Below, piece after piece: positions 7,951-10,983 of a stretch of 10,983 nt of DNA. Made by a program: the position numbers and the translations under genes. This stretch comes from Halioglobus japonicus (GTDB lineage Bacteria > Pseudomonadota > Gammaproteobacteria > Pseudomonadales > Halieaceae): NCBI RefSeq assembly GCF_001983995.1, contig NZ_CP019451.1, forward strand, positions 1 to 10,983. The letters are read 5' to 3'. Every line of letters starts with the position of its first letter. The stretch's first letter is position 1. The notes beneath the pieces are model-generated. The model was not told where the DNA came from. It worked only from the letters and a program-made list of their open reading frames with translations, and did not search any database.

Positions 7951-8052
7951 TATGAAATATAGATCAAATCAGTTTTTATTTTCTGGGTCCAAAAAGCCCC
8001 GCTACAAGCGAATTGTGGCCCGTCTGGGACGTATGATGCCAGTGAATAATTG
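7951..8052. other. AT-rich spacer between gloB and mltD
   Basis: A 102-base gap, much richer in A and T near mltD than its surroundings. On the minus strand it holds GGGGC followed by five T, but no convincing stem precedes it, so I do not call a terminator for gloB. Weak promoter-like sequences (TATATT and CATAAT just before the mltD ATG) are present without a matching -35 box. No ribosome-binding site for mltD is evident. Confidence 0.5.
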
Positions 8053-8822
8053 TCAAAAGTTGTCCTTCCAGCCCCGTACTGCGGCAAACACTTCTGCCCC
8101 TGTAGTGCCGGACAGCTTGCCATGGCGACGCATGGCGTCGACCAACTCGGGGGCTTCGCAGCGCATGAAGGGGTTGGTGGCCGTCTCCAGCGCCAGGGTC
8201 GAGGGGACGGTGGGCAGCCCCGCCGCGCGAGTCGACTTCGCCGTGGTAATTCGCTCGGCGAGGGCCTGGTTGTCGGGTTCTACAGCGCTGGCAAAGTCAA
8301 GGTTGGCCAGGGTGTACTCGTGGGCACAGAATACCTGGGTATCTGCCGGTAATGTGGCCAGTTGCTGGAGAGAGGCGTGCATCATACCGGGCGTCCCCTC
8401 AAATACCCGCCCGCAGCCGCCGGCGAACAGGGTGTCGCCGCAGAACAATTGGGCGTTGTCTGCGCTGTGGTAAGCAATATGATCGAGGGTGTGCCCCGGC
8501 ACTTCAAGCACATCGAAATAGGTGCCGAGTACGTCGACGCGGTCGCCCGCCCGCACGACCACATCTAGCTCATCAATGGCGGGATTGTCCGGCCCATAGA
8601 CAGTCGGTGCAAAGGCCTCGCGCAGCGCGCAATGCCGCCCACATGGTCGAAATGGTGGTGGGTGATTAGAATGCCTGTCAGGTTCAGGCCTTCCTCTTCG
8701 AGCCGGGCAAGGACGGGGGCCGGGTCGCCGGGGTCGACTACAAATGCATCGCCCGTCGAATCTGCGCTTATCAGCCAGATATAGTTGTCGTCAAAAGCGG
8801 TAATAGGTCTAACTGTGAGCAT
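8053..8822 (-). CDS. gloB: Hydroxyacylglutathione hydrolase (glyoxalase II), interrupted by one missing base
   Basis: Metallo-beta-lactamase-fold enzyme that hydrolyses S-D-lactoylglutathione in methylglyoxal detoxification. From ATG at 8822: [10 protein letters not shown] (residues 9-18), [11 protein letters not shown], then the metal motif THHHFDH (54-60, ligands H55, H57, D59, H60). After GGIA the frame breaks. Reading resumes one frame over through [10 protein letters not shown], the later ligands in [20 protein letters not shown] and CAHEYT, and ends in GWKDNF with the stop at 8053. A single base missing near 8625-8631 (a GC-alternating stretch) explains the break. Corrected length is 256 residues, exactly normal for GloB. 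A TTG at 8837 would add five residues but has no support. It sits upstream of mltD and divergent from the methyltransferase gene, as in other gammaproteobacteria. The intact ligand set argues for an error in the sequence, not a dead gene. Confidence 0.92.
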
Positions 8823-8831
8823 GGGAAATCG

Positions 8832-8859
8832 TTTCAATAGCGGGTAAATGCAGTAAAAT
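8832..8859 (+). promoter_or_regulatory. Candidate promoter for the methyltransferase-rnhA-dnaQ cluster
   Basis: In the 83-base divergent gap, TAAAAT (8854-8859) matches the -10 consensus at five of six positions. A poor -35 candidate, TTTCAA (8832-8837, three of six), lies 16 bases upstream. The start codon at 8906 would follow a leader of about 40 bases. Weak evidence, resting mainly on the -10 box. Confidence 0.3.
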
Positions 8860-8905
8860 GGCGCTCTATGTAGCGGTGGTGCAGAGCGCGCCCGTGGATT
8901 GAGTA

Positions 8906-9749
8906 ATGAGCCGGCAGTTTAGCGAGATTTTTGACGAACTGGAATCCTGGTATGGCATGGAGGCGGGGCGGGTCGTGCTGGACAAAGTTCGCGCCCATCT
9001 CGCCACCTATCTGGATACCGCCTTCGGCTACCACATACTGCAGATTGGGCCGGTACGCGAGCACTCCCTGATAGAACAGGGGCGCATCCATCACCACATT
9101 TATGCAGGCCCCGTGGTGGCAGCGCGGTTCGGTTTACTTTGCGAGGGCGGATGAATTGGCACTGGCCAGTGACAGTGTCGATGTGATTGTCGCGCACCAT
9201 AGTCTTGAGTTCAGCACCAAATCCTCACCCAGGTGCTCAGGGAATTGCAACGCGTGCTGACCCCTCCAGGGCCATCTGTTTCATCGTCGGCTTCAATCCT
9301 TTCAGTTTGCGTGGTCTGGGATTACTGCTGAAGCGCTTTGGACGGTATTCGCCCTGGCGCCGGCACCACCCGGTTTCCGCGATCGCCTTTGCGGATTGGT
9401 TTACGCCCTGGTAGGCTTGTGATCCCGGCAGCAGTAGTTTTTCTGCATGCAGTGGCCGGGCATAGGCGGGGCGTCGAGTTGCGCAACCTGCTTGAGCGGC
9501 TGGATAACGCCTGCGGGCGGCTACAATCTGCCAACTGGGGCGGCCTTGTATGTGGTGCACGCCATCAAAAGGCAAGCCCGGAGTTACTGGCAAGCCGTCT
9601 TCGATCTTGCGCAAGCACGGCGGTAAACTCATTGGGCCTTGCTGTGCCCAAACCTGCCGCAACGCCCAGCCCGGCGCCTGCCGGGCCCGCAAGAGGAACA
9701 CTCAGGCGCTTATTCGCAGGCGTCCGAAACGGAGACCATTATTCATTGA
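8906..9749 (+). pseudogene. Class I SAM-dependent methyltransferase (YafS-like, gloB-rnhA neighbour), frame-broken in this sequence
   Basis: The first 75 or so residues are intact from ATG at 8906: ELESWYGMEAGRVV, FGYHILQIGPV, IHHHIYAGPVV. These match the small methyltransferase family that sits between gloB and rnhA (E. coli YafS type). Around 9125-9140 the frame shifts to YFARADELALASDSVDVIVAHHSLEF. After further indels (near 9221, 9228, 9265 and 9275) it resumes as [20 protein letters not shown] and SPWRRHHP, then, after more breaks near 9380-9420, as [13 protein letters not shown] (about 9540-9580). The likely stop is TGA at 9747, after SETETIIH. The substrate of this family is not established. 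I label it pseudogene only because the frame is broken as given; the clean conservation of each piece suggests sequencing error. The C-terminal boundary is approximate. Confidence 0.72.
9731..9748 (+). promoter_or_regulatory. Ribosome-binding site and overlapping TTG start of rnhA
   Basis: GGAG at 9731-9734 lies eleven bases before TTG at 9746, which opens the frame leading into EIFTDG. The TTG shares bases with the probable methyltransferase stop (TTGA at 9746-9749), the usual layout for translational coupling. Local indel density lowers certainty about exact bases. Confidence 0.45.
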
Positions 9750-10210
9750 AAGACGTCGAGATTTTCACCGACGGGGGCCTGCCGGGAAATCCCGGACCAG
9801 GTGGTTGGGGCGCGGGCTGTTTGCGCTATCAGGGCCAACGGAGAAGTCACTCTATGGTGGGCCGAGCAGGAGACAACCAATAACCGCATGGAAGTTGTGC
9901 GCCGGCGCCATCGAAGGGCTGATGGCCCTGAAAGGAGCCTTGCAGTGTCGTTCTGACCACCGATTCGGTGTATGTCAAAAATGGCATTACTCAATGGCTG
10001 GACGCGGCTGGAAAGCGCAAGGCTGGAAGACCGCCGGGCAAGAAGCCGGTTAAAAATATCGACCTCTGGCAGGCGCTGGACGAGCAGAATCAGCGCCATC
10101 CCAGGTTCGATTGGCGCTGGGTCAAGGGACACAGCGGGCCACCCGCGAAAACGAATAGGCAGATCAAACTCGCCAATTCGAGGCATCGATTGAGTTGGTA
10201 ACCCCCCTAA
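9746..10210 (+). pseudogene. rnhA: Ribonuclease HI, frame-broken in this sequence
   Basis: RNase HI removes RNA from RNA-DNA hybrids. Pieces in three frames line up with the family in order: EIFTDG with the first catalytic Asp (9770-9772), [10 protein letters not shown], then NNRME with the catalytic Glu (9891-9893). Next come [14 protein letters not shown] with the third acidic residue (Asp at 9962-9964), [26 protein letters not shown], and WVKGHSG with the conserved His (10130-10132). The last is the metal-binding Asp in the ADQLA-like segment (10162-10164). All four acidic positions and the His are thus encoded. About ten small indels, mostly added bases, break the frame. Corrected length is near 150 residues, normal for the family. 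The stop is probably TAA at 10208-10210, following a C run that is likely one base too long. It lies between the methyltransferase and dnaQ in the same direction. Confidence 0.85.
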
Positions 10211-10228
10211 CGGAATACAAGGCAGACT

Positions 10229-10983
10229 ATGCGTCAAATCGTACTGGATACAGAAACCCACGGGCCCTGGAAGTCACTCCAGGGCAACCGCATTTATCGA
10301 AATAGGCTTGTGTCGAACTCCGACAACCGACGCCTGAACCGGCAAATCACTATCACGTGTATATCAACCCGCAGCGTGGAGGTTTGATCAGGGCGCGCGA
10401 TTGAAGGTTTCCCGGCATCACCAATGAGTTTTCTGGCGGACAACCCTTGTTTTGCGCGGGTGGCACAGGAATTTTTTGACTTTCGTAAAGGGCGCGGAAC
10501 TGGTTATCCATAACGGCCCCTTTCGATGTTTGGCTTTCTGGATGCCGAGCTCAAGCGACTCGACAAAGGCTATCCGCCGCTGAGGCGAGTGCTGCAGTTA
10601 TTGTCGACAGCCTGAAATTCTCGCCCCGGGCCCAAGCCCCCGGCCAACGTAAAACAACGCTTGGATGCCTTATGCTCACGCTACGGCGTCGATAATTCCA
10701 GCCGCGACCTTCCATGGCGCATTGCTCGACGCGGAAAATTTCTTCGCTGACGTCTACCTGACGAATGACGCGGTGGGGCAGACCTCGTTGACGCTGTCTG
10801 ACACAGACGGTGATTCGGCGGGCTCTGTGGGGTGGCGAGCGTATTCAGCGTCTCTCCTGTCGAGCGTAGACCGCTTGAAGGGTGATCGAACCTTCAGCGG
10901 AAAGAATTGGGCAGCCAACATGAAGCGCAGTTGGAAGCCATTGCCGCCGGGAACGGCGGCAAGGTGTTATGGCGGGAACAGGG
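10229..10983 (+). pseudogene. dnaQ: DNA polymerase III subunit epsilon (3'-5' proofreading exonuclease), frame-broken and cut at the right edge
   Basis: Proofreading subunit of the replicative polymerase. ATG at 10229 has AAGG six bases upstream (10219-10222) and starts MRQIVLDTET, which is Exo I with its Asp (10247-10249) and Glu (10253-10255). Across shifting frames the family sequence continues: YHVYINPQR, FLDAELKRLDKGYPPL after an Exo II HN.PFD (Asp at 10525-10527), then LCSRYGVDNSSRDL. HGALLDAE is Exo III (His 10713-10715, Asp 10728-10730). GGQTSLTL (10773-10796) corresponds to the beta-clamp-binding segment of E. coli epsilon (QTSMAF). The tail AHEAQLEAIAAGNGGKVLW reaches the right edge, so nearly the full protein (E. 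coli 243 residues) is covered and only the last residues may be missing. I count twenty or more indels by eye, mostly single added bases. Three intact exonuclease motifs make true inactivation unlikely. Confidence 0.85.

Noticed and set aside
7985..8012. Intrinsic terminator for gloB at GGGGC followed by five T on the minus strand
   Set aside because: I could find only a four-pair stem (CGCT-TGT-AGCG) not directly abutting the T run, too weak to call.
9338..9883. A 181-codon open frame that would fuse a novel N-terminus to an RNase H segment
   Set aside because: It stitches together out-of-frame methyltransferase sequence and the first part of rnhA; the open frame is a by-product of indels.
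9743..10261. A 172-codon minus-strand open frame over rnhA and the start of dnaQ
   Set aside because: It lies opposite well-identified RNase HI sequence and has no family-like features.
8906..10983. True pseudogenisation of methyltransferase, rnhA and dnaQ, for example by genome reduction
   Set aside because: Decay would also bring substitutions, stops and larger deletions. Here residues are conserved and only tiny indels occur, increasing toward the window end.

Overview
The window looks like an ordinary chromosomal segment of a gammaproteobacterium. The strongest evidence is the right half: mltD and gloB on the minus strand, then a small SAM methyltransferase, rnhA and dnaQ on the plus strand. 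This is the conserved mltD-gloB-(yafS-like)-rnhA-dnaQ neighbourhood of gammaproteobacteria, in the Pseudomonas-like orientation with rnhA and dnaQ in the same direction. Moderate-to-high GC, RlmG, a CobB-type sirtuin and a luciferase-like oxidoreductase would suit a marine Cellvibrionales/Halieaceae-type organism, but that narrower placement is inference only. I see no RNA gene, insertion sequence, CRISPR array or prophage.

Layout. 2-3121 (+): the C-terminal majority of an AddA/RecB-like UvrD helicase with a fused RecB-type nuclease domain; its N-terminus and Walker A lie off the left edge. 3114-3983 (-): a luciferase-like (LLM class) flavin-dependent oxidoreductase whose stop overlaps the helicase stop. 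4053-4775 (+): CobB, a class III NAD-dependent lysine deacylase, divergent from the oxidoreductase. 4801-5409 (-): an uncharacterised secreted protein made of two similar beta-rich halves, with a perfect inverted repeat at its convergent junction with cobB. 5496-6608 (-): RlmG, the 23S rRNA m2G1835 methyltransferase. 6614-7950 (-): the lipoprotein lytic transglycosylase MltD with two LysM domains, broken by one missing base, probably in an operon with rlmG. 8053-8822 (-): glyoxalase II (GloB), also broken by one missing base. 8906-9749, 9746-10210 and 10229-10983 (+): the methyltransferase, RNase HI and the DNA polymerase III epsilon subunit.

The main peculiarity is data quality. No frame break is evident left of about 7.2 kb. 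There is one missing base in mltD and one in gloB, and beyond about 9.12 kb single-base indels, mostly insertions, become dense enough to shatter every gene. Read across frames, the proteins and their catalytic residues are all still present in order. This is best explained as an uncorrected sequence or contig end, not as decay of three adjacent core genes. Corrected, the right end encodes DNA replication and repair functions (RNase HI and the proofreading subunit) and the minus-strand block encodes cell-wall turnover, rRNA modification and methylglyoxal detoxification. I did not find a convincing undescribed system here.
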